This document shows positions 1 to 5,275 of a stretch of 5,275 bases of DNA, piece after piece. Source of the stretch: Rhodospirillales bacterium (GTDB lineage Bacteria; Pseudomonadota; Alphaproteobacteria; UBA8366; JADFVY01); the NCBI GenBank assembly GCA_024644185.1, contig JAHELM010000219.1:1-5275 (forward strand). The letters are read 5' to 3'. Position 1 is the stretch's first letter. Each line of letters opens with the position of its first letter. The position numbers and the translations under genes were made by a program. Under the pieces are notes generated by a model. It had not been told where the DNA came from, made no database searches, and was given only the letters and a program-made list of their open reading frames with translations.

Positions 1-45
1 GCCGCGCTCGGCCGGCTGATGGCGGCGCGCGAAACCGGGGAATGA
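1..45 (+). CDS. 3' end of an unidentified gene (partial)
   Basis: Frame 1 is open from the window edge and reads AALGRLMAARETGE before a TGA at 43-45. Twelve of its 14 third codon positions are G or C, as in the real genes downstream, and the peptide looks like an amphipathic helical C-terminus. Fourteen residues are too few to name a family. A competing reading exists in frame 3, which stays open until a TGA at 111-113 and would overlap the next gene's start as ATGA. Its third positions are less GC-rich in the shared stretch, so frame 1 is preferred, but sequence to the left would be needed to decide. Confidence 0.4.
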   Translation, partial: AALGRLMAARETGE

Positions 46-50
46 TCTTG

Positions 51-89
51 CGCGCGAAGGTCGCCGGCGTTACGGTCCGCGCGATTTTT
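51..89 (+). terminator. Possible weak Rho-independent terminator after the upstream gene
   Basis: CGCGCG at 51-56 can pair with CGCGCG at 78-83, and the right arm is followed directly by ATTTTT (84-89). A 6-bp G/C stem plus a T run fits an intrinsic terminator. The 21-base loop is long, and a run of alternating CG can also pair with itself in other ways, so this is only a candidate. If real, it would separate the gene ending at 45 from the methyltransferase gene and leave little room for the latter's promoter. Confidence 0.3.
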
Positions 90-97
90 CGGCTAAC

Positions 98-102
98 GAG
101 GA
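98..102 (+). promoter_or_regulatory. Ribosome binding site of the methyltransferase gene
   Basis: GAGGA lies seven bases before the ATG at 110. It is a near-consensus Shine-Dalgarno at good spacing and supports that ATG as the start. Confidence 0.7.
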
Positions 103-109
103 CAGACGC

Positions 110-721
110 ATGAGCGGTGGCGATCCCCGCGTGAAGACGCGTATCCGGACGACCCAGGCGGTGGCGGCCCTGCTGCTGCTGGGATTGCTGGTGGCGGCGC
201 CGGTCTGGGGCCGGCACGGGCCGGTGCCGGAAATCCTGCGCTGGACCGGTTATCTCGGGCTGATTGTCGGCGTCATGGGACGGGTCTGGTGCTCGGCCTA
301 TATCGGCGGCCGCAAAAGCCAGCTGGTGATCGATGTCGGCCCCTATTCGATGACCCGCAACCCGCTCTACGTCTTCAGCTTCATCGGCGTGGTCGGCCTC
401 GGCCTGGTGTCGGGGATGCTGTCGCTGACGCTGGTGCTGGCCGTGGCCTTCGCGCTGTATTACCGGGGCGTCGTGCTGGGCGAGGAGGTTTTCCTGACCG
501 AGCGCCACGGCGAGGCCTTCTCCGACTACATGCGCCGCGTGCCACGCTGGTTCCCCAGTTTCGCCGCCTATCGCGAGGCGACCGAGCCCATGGGCCTGCC
601 GCGCAATGTGCTGATCACCATCGTCGAGACCTCGAACTTCCTGCTGGCTCTGCCGCTGTTCGCGCTGATCGCCTGGCTGCAGCATTCGGGCGCGCTGCCG
701 GTTCTGCTGCGTCTGCCGTGA
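110..721 (+). CDS. Membrane methyltransferase, isoprenylcysteine/phospholipid methyltransferase-like
   Basis: This 203-residue integral membrane protein belongs to the small SAM-dependent methyltransferases that include ICMT, bacterial phospholipid N-methyltransferases and MddA-type thiol methyltransferases. Hydrophobic segments lie at about 17-34, 46-60, 87-103, 104-122 and 168-190. The family signature is visible: GPYSMTRNPLY at 77-87 (G77, P78, Y79, R83, P85, Y87), then EE at 125-126, followed by E131, G134, F137 and Y140 and the basic/aromatic RRVPRWFP stretch at 142-149. In characterised members the conserved R-x-P-x-Y and the glutamate pair line the SAM site. The family usually has RHP where this protein has RNP; asparagine is a familiar variant. 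The real substrate cannot be read from sequence: bacteria lack prenylated CaaX proteins, so 'isoprenylcysteine' names the fold only. Its stop overlaps the start of the RarD gene, which suggests coupled translation. The start is supported by GAGGA seven bases upstream. Confidence 0.88.
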   Translation: MSGGDPRVKTRIRTTQAVAALLLLGLLVAAPVWGRHGPVPEILRWTGYLGLIVGVMGRVWCSAYIGGRKSQLVIDVGPYSMTRNPLYVFSFIGVVGLGLVSGMLSLTLVLAVAFALYYRGVVLGEEVFLTERHGEAFSDYMRRVPRWFPSFAAYREATEPMGLPRNVLITIVETSNFLLALPLFALIAWLQHSGALPVLLRLP

Positions 722-1641
722 GCACGGCGGATCTCTCCGCCCCGGCCGGCCGCGCCGCGATCCTCGGCCTGGTCGCGGTGGTTGCCGCCTATGTCGGCTG
801 GGGCGTCTCGCCGCTCTACTGGAAGCATCTGGTCCATGTCGACGCGGCCGAAACGCTGGCGCAGCGCTACCTGTGGACCTTGCCCTTCACCGCGCTGGCG
901 GTCACCACGATGGGGCTGTGGGGCGACGTGCGCCGGCTGATCGTGGGCCCGCGCCGCAATGTCGGCCTGCTCTGCCTCAGCGCCACGGCGCTGGCGCTCA
1001 ATTCCGGAACCTATATCTGGGCGGTCAACCATGACCGGGTGATCGAAGCCAGTCTGGGCTATTTTCTGACGCCGCTGCTGACCGTGCTGTTCGGGTTGCT
1101 GGTGTTCGGCGAACGCCTGCGGGCCTGGCAATGGGCCGCGGTGGCGCTGGCACTGGCCGGCGTCGTCAACCAGATCGTGGCGCATGGCGTGTTTCCCTGG
1201 GTCGGACTGCTGGTTGGCGGCAGCTTCGCCACCTATGCCGGGGTGCGCAAGATGGTGCCGGCCGGCGCGATTGCCGGATTCTTCGTCGAGACCGCGGTGA
1301 TCGCGCCGGTCGCGGCGATCTATCTGACCGCGCTGGTGCAATCGGACGGCACCGCCTTCGGCCATGTCGACCGGCTGACCGACATGTTGCTGATCGGCGG
1401 CGGGGTGGTGACGGCGGTGCCGCTGCTGGCCTATGCCATCGGCGGCCGCGGGCAGACATTGTCCACGCTCGGCCTGCTGTTCTACATTAACCCGACCTGT
1501 CAGTTCCTGGTCGGCGTCCTCGTCATCGGCGAGCCGGTGACGGTGGAACAGGCGCTCAGCTTCGCGCTGATCTGGGCCGGGCTGGCGATCTACACGGCGG
1601 AAGGCCGCTATCGTACCCGCCGGATCGCGCCGGTGTCATAG
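718..1641 (+). CDS. rarD: RarD-type EamA/DMT-superfamily transporter
   Basis: The product is a 307-residue inner-membrane protein, about the size of E. coli RarD (296), with roughly ten hydrophobic helices in two EamA halves. RarD hallmarks appear in order: W28-G29-x-x-P32-x-Y34-W35-K36 in helix 1, a glutamate-led segment ending in R50 before helix 2, IWAVN at 100-104, EASLGYF at 110-116, FGERLRAWQW in the first half, a G-V-R-K stretch after mid-protein, VVTAVPLLAYA, STLGLLFYINPT and FALIWAGLAIYT near the end. RarD is often annotated 'chloramphenicol-sensitivity protein', but its substrate is not firmly established; export of small metabolites is the usual guess. The GTG at 718 is chosen because it overlaps the preceding TGA (GTGA) and leaves a short hydrophilic leader before helix 1. 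There is no clear Shine-Dalgarno, so translation probably depends on the upstream gene. The frame is open as far back as 289, but that part is an out-of-frame shadow of the methyltransferase. Confidence 0.9.
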   Translation: MSTADLSAPAGRAAILGLVAVVAAYVGWGVSPLYWKHLVHVDAAETLAQRYLWTLPFTALAVTTMGLWGDVRRLIVGPRRNVGLLCLSATALALNSGTYIWAVNHDRVIEASLGYFLTPLLTVLFGLLVFGERLRAWQWAAVALALAGVVNQIVAHGVFPWVGLLVGGSFATYAGVRKMVPAGAIAGFFVETAVIAPVAAIYLTALVQSDGTAFGHVDRLTDMLLIGGGVVTAVPLLAYAIGGRGQTLSTLGLLFYINPTCQFLVGVLVIGEPVTVEQALSFALIWAGLAIYTAEGRYRTRRIAPVS

Positions 1642-1668
1642 CGGGAACCCTGAACCGAAGCGGAACAC

Positions 1669-1672
1669 GGAG
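1669..1672 (+). promoter_or_regulatory. Ribosome binding site of the SAF-domain oxidoreductase
   Basis: GGAG lies eight bases before the ATG at 1681, within the 39-base gap after rarD. No promoter-like sequence is seen in this gap, so the gene is probably read from upstream. Confidence 0.6.
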
Positions 1673-1680
1673 ACACGGCG

Positions 1681-3039
1681 ATGAACTTCCATTCCATGCT
1701 GGCGGCCCGCGCGGCCGAGGGGCGACCGGTTCGCGTCGGGCTGATCGGCGGCGGCAAGTTCGGGTCGATGTTCCTGTCGCAGGCGCGGCGTGTCGCCGGC
1801 TTCCATATCCTCGGCATCGCCGATCTCGATCCGGGCCGCGCGCGCGCGAACCTGCAGCGCATCGGCTGGGAGGCCGAGCGTTACGCCGCGCCGTCCTTCG
1901 CGGCGGCGCTGAAATCGGGGTCGACTCATATCACCGACGATGCCGCGAAGCTGATCGCCGCCGACGGGCTGGACGTGGTGATCGACGCCACCGGGAACCC
2001 GGCCGCCGGAATCCGGCATGTTCTGCTGGCCTGCGAGTACCGCCGGCATATCGTCATGGTCAATGTGGAGGCCGACGCGCTGGCCGGGCCGCTGCTGGCG
2101 CAAAGGGCGCGCGCGGCGGGCATCGTCTATTCCCTGGCCTATGGCGACCAGCCGGCGCTGATCGCCGAACAGGTGGACTGGGCCCGCACCTGCGGCTTCG
2201 AGGTGGTGGCCGCCGGCAAGGGCACGAAATACCTGCCGGAATACCATGCCTCCACCGACAAGACCGTCTGGGGCTATTACGGGATCGCCCCGGAGCGCGC
2301 GGCACAGGGCGGCATGAACGCCAAGATGTTCAACTCTTTCCTCGACGGCACCAAGTCGGGCATCGAGATGGCCGCCGTCGCCAATGCCTGCGGGCTGGAC
2401 TGCCCGCGCGACGGCCTGTCCTTTCCGCCGGTCGGCACGCAGCAGCTCGCCGCCGTGCTGAAGCCCAGGGAAGATGGCGGCATCCTGCAAGGGCGCGGCA
2501 TGGTCGAGGTGATTTCCTGCCTGAACCGCGACGGCTCGCCGGTCGAGCGCGATCTGCGCTGGGGCGTCTACGTCACCTTCGCGGCCCAGGACGACTACGC
2601 CGCGCGCTGCTTTGCCGAATATGGACTGGTTACCGATGACTCGGGCCTCTACACCGCGATGTACAAACCCTGGCACCTGATCGGGCTGGAGCTCGGCATC
2701 TCGGTGGCCAGCGCCGCCCTGCGCGGCGAGCCGACAGGCGCCCCCACCGGGTGGCGCGGCGACGTGGTGGCGGTGGCCAAGCGCGACATGGCGGCGGGCG
2801 AGATGCTGGATGGCGAGGGCGGCTCCACCGTCTGGGGCAAACTGATGCCGGCGGCCGACAGCCTGGCGCTGGGCGGGCTGCCGATCGGGCTGGCCCATGG
2901 GGTGGCGCTGAAGACCCCGGTCAAGACCGGGCAGCCGTTGCGCTGGCGCGATGTCGGGATCGACGAGACCGATGCGGCCGTGCGCTTCCGCCGCGACATG
3001 GAAACCGCCCTGGCGCCGAAGGCGCGCGCCGCCGAATGA
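1681..3039 (+). CDS. NAD(P)-dependent oxidoreductase with C-terminal SAF domain (homoserine dehydrogenase-like, DRL-type family)
   Basis: This 452-residue soluble enzyme has an N-terminal Rossmann domain. The dinucleotide loop is G23-x-G25-x-x-G28 (VGLIGGGKFGSMF), and D48 at the end of the second strand suggests preference for NAD over NADP. DATGNP at 102-107 fits the fourth strand and its following loop. A central domain contains YSLAYGDQP (150-158) and AGKGTKYLP (K180, K183), which are likely catalytic or substrate-contact segments. From about 361 to 430 lies an SAF-like domain of the kind found in sugar-acid dehydratases and antifreeze proteins: GDVVAVAKRDMAAGEMLDG, then GLPIGLAHGVALKTPVKTGQ. 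Databases tend to call this architecture 'putative homoserine dehydrogenase', but neither the usual homoserine dehydrogenase catalytic block nor an ACT domain is seen. As recalled, the Brucella DXR-like enzyme DRL, which replaces DXR in the MEP isoprenoid pathway, belongs to this wider family; most members have unknown substrates. I am confident of the family and unsure of the reaction. A short gap before zapE suggests joint transcription. Confidence 0.85.
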   Translation: MNFHSMLAARAAEGRPVRVGLIGGGKFGSMFLSQARRVAGFHILGIADLDPGRARANLQRIGWEAERYAAPSFAAALKSGSTHITDDAAKLIAADGLDVVIDATGNPAAGIRHVLLACEYRRHIVMVNVEADALAGPLLAQRARAAGIVYSLAYGDQPALIAEQVDWARTCGFEVVAAGKGTKYLPEYHASTDKTVWGYYGIAPERAAQGGMNAKMFNSFLDGTKSGIEMAAVANACGLDCPRDGLSFPPVGTQQLAAVLKPREDGGILQGRGMVEVISCLNRDGSPVERDLRWGVYVTFAAQDDYAARCFAEYGLVTDDSGLYTAMYKPWHLIGLELGISVASAALRGEPTGAPTGWRGDVVAVAKRDMAAGEMLDGEGGSTVWGKLMPAADSLALGGLPIGLAHGVALKTPVKTGQPLRWRDVGIDETDAAVRFRRDMETALAPKARAAE

Positions 3040-3041
3040 GG

Positions 3042-3068
3042 CCGGCCGCCATCGTGGCCGGCGGCCGG
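3042..3068 (+). other. Perfect 9-bp G/C hairpin in the gap before zapE
   Basis: CCGGCCGCC (3042-3050) is the exact reverse complement of GGCGGCCGG (3060-3068), with a 9-base loop. It fills most of the 39-base gap between the oxidoreductase stop (3037-3039) and the zapE ATG (3079). No T run follows, so it is not a standard intrinsic terminator. The right arm overlaps GGTGA at 3067-3072, the only plausible Shine-Dalgarno for zapE, six bases before the ATG. The stem could stabilise the end of the upstream message or limit ribosome access to zapE. In sequence this GC-rich, chance formation is also possible. Confidence 0.5.
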
Positions 3069-3078
3069 TGAACCGGAC

Positions 3079-4197
3079 ATGACGGAAGGGCCGCTTGTCG
3101 CCTATCGGGCGCTGCTGCGCGACGGCGTTCTGCAGCCCGACCCGATGCAGGAACTCGCCGCCGAGAAGCTGCAGGGCCTGTGCCGGGCGCTGGCCGGCTA
3201 TGCGCCGTCGGGCGGCGCTTCCGGCTGGAAGGCGACGCTGGGCCTGGCGCGCCGCCGGGACGACCCGCCGCAGGGTCTGTACATCTACGGGCCGGTCGGG
3301 CGCGGCAAGTCGATGCTGATGGATCTGTTCGTCCGCGCGGTCCCGCTGGCGGCCAAGCGGCGCGTCCATTTTCATCCGTTCATGATCGAGGTGCATGACG
3401 CCTTGCACCGCCGCCGCAGGATGCGGAAGGAATCGGCGGCGCGCGAGGACCCGATTGCCCTGGTGGCCGACGAAATCGCCGCCGGGGCATCCCTGCTGTG
3501 TTTCGACGAGCTGGAGGTTCGCGACATCGCCGATGCGATGATCCTGGGCCGGCTGTTCGAGGCGCTGCTCGCGCGCGGCGTGGTGCTGGTCTGTACCTCC
3601 AACACGCCGCCCGACGAGCTGTACAAGGGCGGGCTGCAGCGCGCGCTGTTCCTGCCTTTCATTGAGATCATCAAGCAGAGGCTGGATCTGCTCGAATTGA
3701 CGTCACAAAAAGACTACCGCCAGGCCCTTCTCGAGGGCCGCGAAGTCTGGCATACGCCGTTGGGCGCGCCGGCGACGGCTGCGCTTGACCGGCTGTTCGC
3801 CGATCTGACTGACGGGGTGGCGCCGCTTGGCGAGGAATTGCTGGTGAAGTCCCGAAAGGTGAAGGTTCCGGCCGCCGCCCGCGGCATCGCGCGGTTCCAT
3901 TTCGACGATCTCTGCCGCGCCGCCCTGGGCGCCGAGGACTACCTGGCTATCGCCCGCCATTACCGCATGGTCATGATCGACGGCATCCCGGCGATGGACG
4001 AGGCCATGCGCAATGAGACACGCCGTTACATCACCCTGATCGACGCGCTGTACGAAAGCCATACCCGCATCGCCGCCACCGCCGCGGCAGCGCCGGAAGA
4101 CCTCGTCACCGGAAGAACGCACGCCCACGAATACCAGCGCACCGCCAGCCGGTTGGCGGAGATGCGCTCGGCGGGATGGGGCGCGGCCGACATTTAG
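3079..4197 (+). CDS. zapE: Cell division protein ZapE / AFG1-family P-loop ATPase
   Basis: The product is a 372-residue AAA-like ATPase, matching the usual length of ZapE (E. coli about 375). The N-terminus (VAYRALLRDGVLQPDPMQ) is the typical family opening. Walker A is GPVGRGKS at 71-78 (K77, S78). RVHFHPFMIEVH follows around residue 95. Walker B is LLCFDE at 139-144 (D143, E144), continuing into the family block ending DIADAMILGRLFEALL. Sensor 1 is TSN at 173-175, and GLQR at 185-188 provides a likely arginine finger (R188). C-terminal hallmarks are RFHFDDLC (272-279), the AIARHYRMVMIDGIP segment, and RRYITLIDALYE (315-326). In E. coli ZapE binds FtsZ and affects ring stability in an ATP-dependent way; the mitochondrial relative AFG1/LACE1 acts in protein quality control. 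The ATG at 3079 is chosen because it gives the conserved N-terminus. Its Shine-Dalgarno is weak and partly inside a hairpin. It is the last gene of the tight cluster. Confidence 0.93.
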   Translation: MTEGPLVAYRALLRDGVLQPDPMQELAAEKLQGLCRALAGYAPSGGASGWKATLGLARRRDDPPQGLYIYGPVGRGKSMLMDLFVRAVPLAAKRRVHFHPFMIEVHDALHRRRRMRKESAAREDPIALVADEIAAGASLLCFDELEVRDIADAMILGRLFEALLARGVVLVCTSNTPPDELYKGGLQRALFLPFIEIIKQRLDLLELTSQKDYRQALLEGREVWHTPLGAPATAALDRLFADLTDGVAPLGEELLVKSRKVKVPAAARGIARFHFDDLCRAALGAEDYLAIARHYRMVMIDGIPAMDEAMRNETRRYITLIDALYESHTRIAATAAAAPEDLVTGRTHAHEYQRTASRLAEMRSAGWGAADI

Positions 4198-4243
4198 CGC
4201 GAACTGCGCCTTTAACGGTATCTTAGGACGACATCCGCAACCA

Positions 4244-4255
4244 TATAACGATAAT
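4244..4255 (+). promoter_or_regulatory. Candidate promoter -10 region for the last gene
   Basis: The spacer 4198-4309 is only about 51% G+C against a much richer background. TATAAC (4244-4249) and the adjoining GATAAT (4250-4255) both resemble a sigma-70-type -10 box, about 60 bases before the ATG at 4310. The -35 is poor: TTAGGA (4223-4228) is 15 bases from TATAAC, and nothing near TTGACA is present. Base composition and the change of codon style support a separate transcription unit starting here more than the hexamers do. Confidence 0.35.
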
Positions 4256-4293
4256 CGGCTGCCCTACCCGAGCGGCGCGAAAAAAACGAATAT

Positions 4294-4301
4294 GGGAAGG
4301 A
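4294..4301 (+). promoter_or_regulatory. Ribosome binding site deciding the start of the last gene
   Basis: GGGAAGGA ends eight bases before the ATG at 4310. Another in-frame ATG at 4292 has only an A-rich GCGAAAAAAACG stretch before it and would place this Shine-Dalgarno inside the coding region, so 4310 is the better start. Confidence 0.65.
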
Positions 4302-4309
4302 CTGGATCG

Positions 4310-5275
4310 ATGACGCCCGCATTCCATTTGCTGTTGCCATTCAGGCGGCGAACTCGAACCAGCTCGATCATTGGCGTCTTTGCCCTCGCCGGAATGCTCG
4401 GCTGGGCATTTTTCGTTTTCGATCCCGACCTTCTGTCAGGCGTCGACCTGACGGTCGTGGGCCTGTTGTATTTCGTTCTTGTCGCGCGGGAGGCGATCCC
4501 TCTGCTCAGGCCCGGGATCTCCCGCGGCGAGGGCCTTACCATGGATTCGGCCGGACTGACGCTGTCGCGCGACGGGAACGCCACCCAATGGCGATGGGAC
4601 GAGGTTTACGACGTCCGGCTGCGCGGCCGCTTCCATCCCGCAAGGCTGATCCATGGGCGGTTCGTGACTTTTCGCGCACCAAAGGACGGTCGTCGCAGGA
4701 TCGTAAATTCCTGGAAGGAAAGACTCTTCGCACTGGGCCGGTACGTGGTCATCGCGGACGATTATCCCAGCCGCGCTGACGACATCTTCCGGCAGATCGA
4801 GCATTACCGCACAAGTTCGACCGCTGGCATGCGCCCGCCACGGCCGCTCGATCCGCTCTGGAGCTACCGCAAGGACTGCAAAGAGGCCAAATTCTGGCGG
4901 CTCGCGCTCGTTGTTATTAGCCCTTTCCTGGGCGTCGTCGTCGCCATGGCCTTGGTCGGTGACCCGGCTACCGTCAAGAAATTCCTGGAATCCCCGTTTC
5001 CGCTCGGTTTTGGAATCGGCTTCGGCGTGATCTTGCCAGGGATGATCCTGCTCCAGTACGGCGGGGAAGCGCGCCAGGACAACATGATCGCCGCCAGCGC
5101 CGGAGGTCTGGCTACCGCGCACAAAATCCAACGGCGACTGTGGTTATGGCGGGACATTCTGGACATGCGGGTGTGGCAATCCTCAAGCTGCGGAGAAGAC
5201 GGCTTTACGACACGGATTTTGAGTTTCCGGGCAACCCATGATGGGAGTAATCCGGGCAAGGAGCCGAAGCAGGGC
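4310..5275 (+). CDS. Membrane protein with duplicated 'two helices + PH-like domain' module (3' partial)
   Basis: The frame is open for 322 codons and runs off the window without a stop. No named family is recognised. Order of parts: a basic leader (RRRTR at 12-16), hydrophobic helices at about 20-37 and 47-66, then a beta-rich soluble stretch at about 74-167. The latter has SAGLTLSRDG (80-89), QWRWDEVYDVRLRG (93-106), FVTFRAPKDG (118-127) and a closing YVVIADDYPSRADDIFRQIE (145-164). This succession, with W-x-E-[VI] and a final 'I-x-D-x-Y' plus helix, resembles bacterial PH-like domains. A proline/arginine linker (174-182) leads to helices at about 197-216 and 230-250. A second soluble stretch then repeats the first (GGL at 265-267, WRDILDMRV at 280-288, FRATHDG at 306-312) and is cut by the window end. 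Likely an inner-membrane protein with its soluble domains in the cytoplasm; the role is unknown. Codons are less GC-biased than in zapE (16 of the first 24 third positions are G/C, against 20 of 24), which hints at a different history or weaker selection. Confidence 0.8.
   Translation, partial: MTPAFHLLLPFRRRTRTSSIIGVFALAGMLGWAFFVFDPDLLSGVDLTVVGLLYFVLVAREAIPLLRPGISRGEGLTMDSAGLTLSRDGNATQWRWDEVYDVRLRGRFHPARLIHGRFVTFRAPKDGRRRIVNSWKERLFALGRYVVIADDYPSRADDIFRQIEHYRTSSTAGMRPPRPLDPLWSYRKDCKEAKFWRLALVVISPFLGVVVAMALVGDPATVKKFLESPFPLGFGIGFGVILPGMILLQYGGEARQDNMIAASAGGLATAHKIQRRLWLWRDILDMRVWQSSSCGEDGFTTRILSFRATHDGSNPGKEPKQG
4547..5245 (+). repeat. Diverged protein-level internal duplication within the last gene
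   Basis: Residues 80-127 (4547-4690) and 264-312 (5099-5245) align at a constant offset of 184, shifting to 185 after one single-residue gap. Matches include G82-L83 with G266-L267, WDEVYDVRL (96-104) with WRDILDMRV (280-288), and FRA..DG (121-127) with FRA..DG (306-312). Each copy follows a pair of hydrophobic helices, and a D-P lies just after the first helix of each pair (38-39 and 218-219). The DNA itself is not obviously repeated, so the duplication is old. Confidence 0.55.

Noticed and set aside
289..717. Upstream extension of the RarD frame, giving a 450-residue protein that begins inside the methyltransferase
   Set aside because: The extra 143 residues are rich in Arg, Ala and Gly, have no helices matching RarD, and overlap a gene with clear motifs in another frame. 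RarD length and its N-terminal motif fit the GTG at 718.
568..1365. A 265-codon open frame on the minus strand opposite rarD
   Set aside because: It overlaps conserved RarD motifs, and its product is an Arg/Gln/Gly-rich shadow with no recognisable domain.
1636..3408. A 590-codon open frame on the minus strand opposite the oxidoreductase and the zapE start
   Set aside because: It is antisense to two genes with clear domain motifs. Its product is low-complexity, rich in Arg, His, Gln and Gly, as expected for the shadow of GC-biased codons.
4197..4213. GCGC-GAACT-GCGC followed by CTTT right after the zapE stop, as a terminator
   Set aside because: The stem is only 4 bp, of a self-complementary type common in this DNA, and three Ts are too few for a convincing intrinsic terminator.
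4436..5131. A 231-codon open frame on the minus strand (and shorter ones at 4264-4584 and 4864-5259)
   Set aside because: The + strand frame opposite is longer, has a good Shine-Dalgarno, plausible membrane helices and an internal repeat, none of which the antisense products show.
4310..5275. The last gene as a pseudogene or remnant
   Set aside because: It is open for 322 codons with intact modular structure. It simply lacks a stop because the window ends, so truncation is an artefact of the window.
1..5275. CRISPR array, insertion sequence, tRNA, phage or toxin-antitoxin genes
   Set aside because: No spaced direct repeats, terminal inverted repeats flanking a transposase, tRNA-like cloverleaf sequence or matching protein motifs were found.

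Overview
The window is GC-rich (visibly around two thirds G+C, with strong G/C bias at third codon positions) and almost fully coding on the + strand. Gene content and codon style suggest an alphaproteobacterium, perhaps of the Rhodospirillales type. That placement is an inference from composition and protein style, not a proven assignment.

Layout. The last 14 codons of an unidentified gene end at about 45 and are followed by a possible weak terminator. Four tightly packed + strand genes come next: a membrane methyltransferase of the isoprenylcysteine/phospholipid methyltransferase type (110-721); a RarD/EamA-type transporter (718-1641) whose GTG start overlaps the methyltransferase stop; an NAD(P)-dependent oxidoreductase with a C-terminal SAF domain, from the family often mislabelled 'homoserine dehydrogenase' (1681-3039); and the AFG1/ZapE-type P-loop ATPase (3079-4197). 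Gaps are -4, 39 and 39 bases, so they look like one transcription unit, although no shared pathway is evident. A 9-bp perfect hairpin sits in the last gap and reaches the likely zapE ribosome binding site.

After zapE the sequence changes character. A 112-base spacer of about 51% G+C carries AT-rich -10-like hexamers, and a good Shine-Dalgarno precedes a + strand reading frame at 4310. This frame stays open for 322 codons to the window edge. It is easily overlooked because no stop falls inside the window and because longer-looking but spurious antisense frames lie opposite it. It encodes a membrane protein built from two copies of one module: two transmembrane helices followed by a beta-rich soluble domain that resembles bacterial PH-like domains. 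The second copy is cut by the window end. This duplicated architecture is the least ordinary item here.

No tRNA, rRNA, CRISPR array, insertion sequence, integrase or attachment site was seen. Most of the window looks like ordinary chromosomal core sequence. The last gene, with less biased codons, may be accessory or simply poorly conserved.
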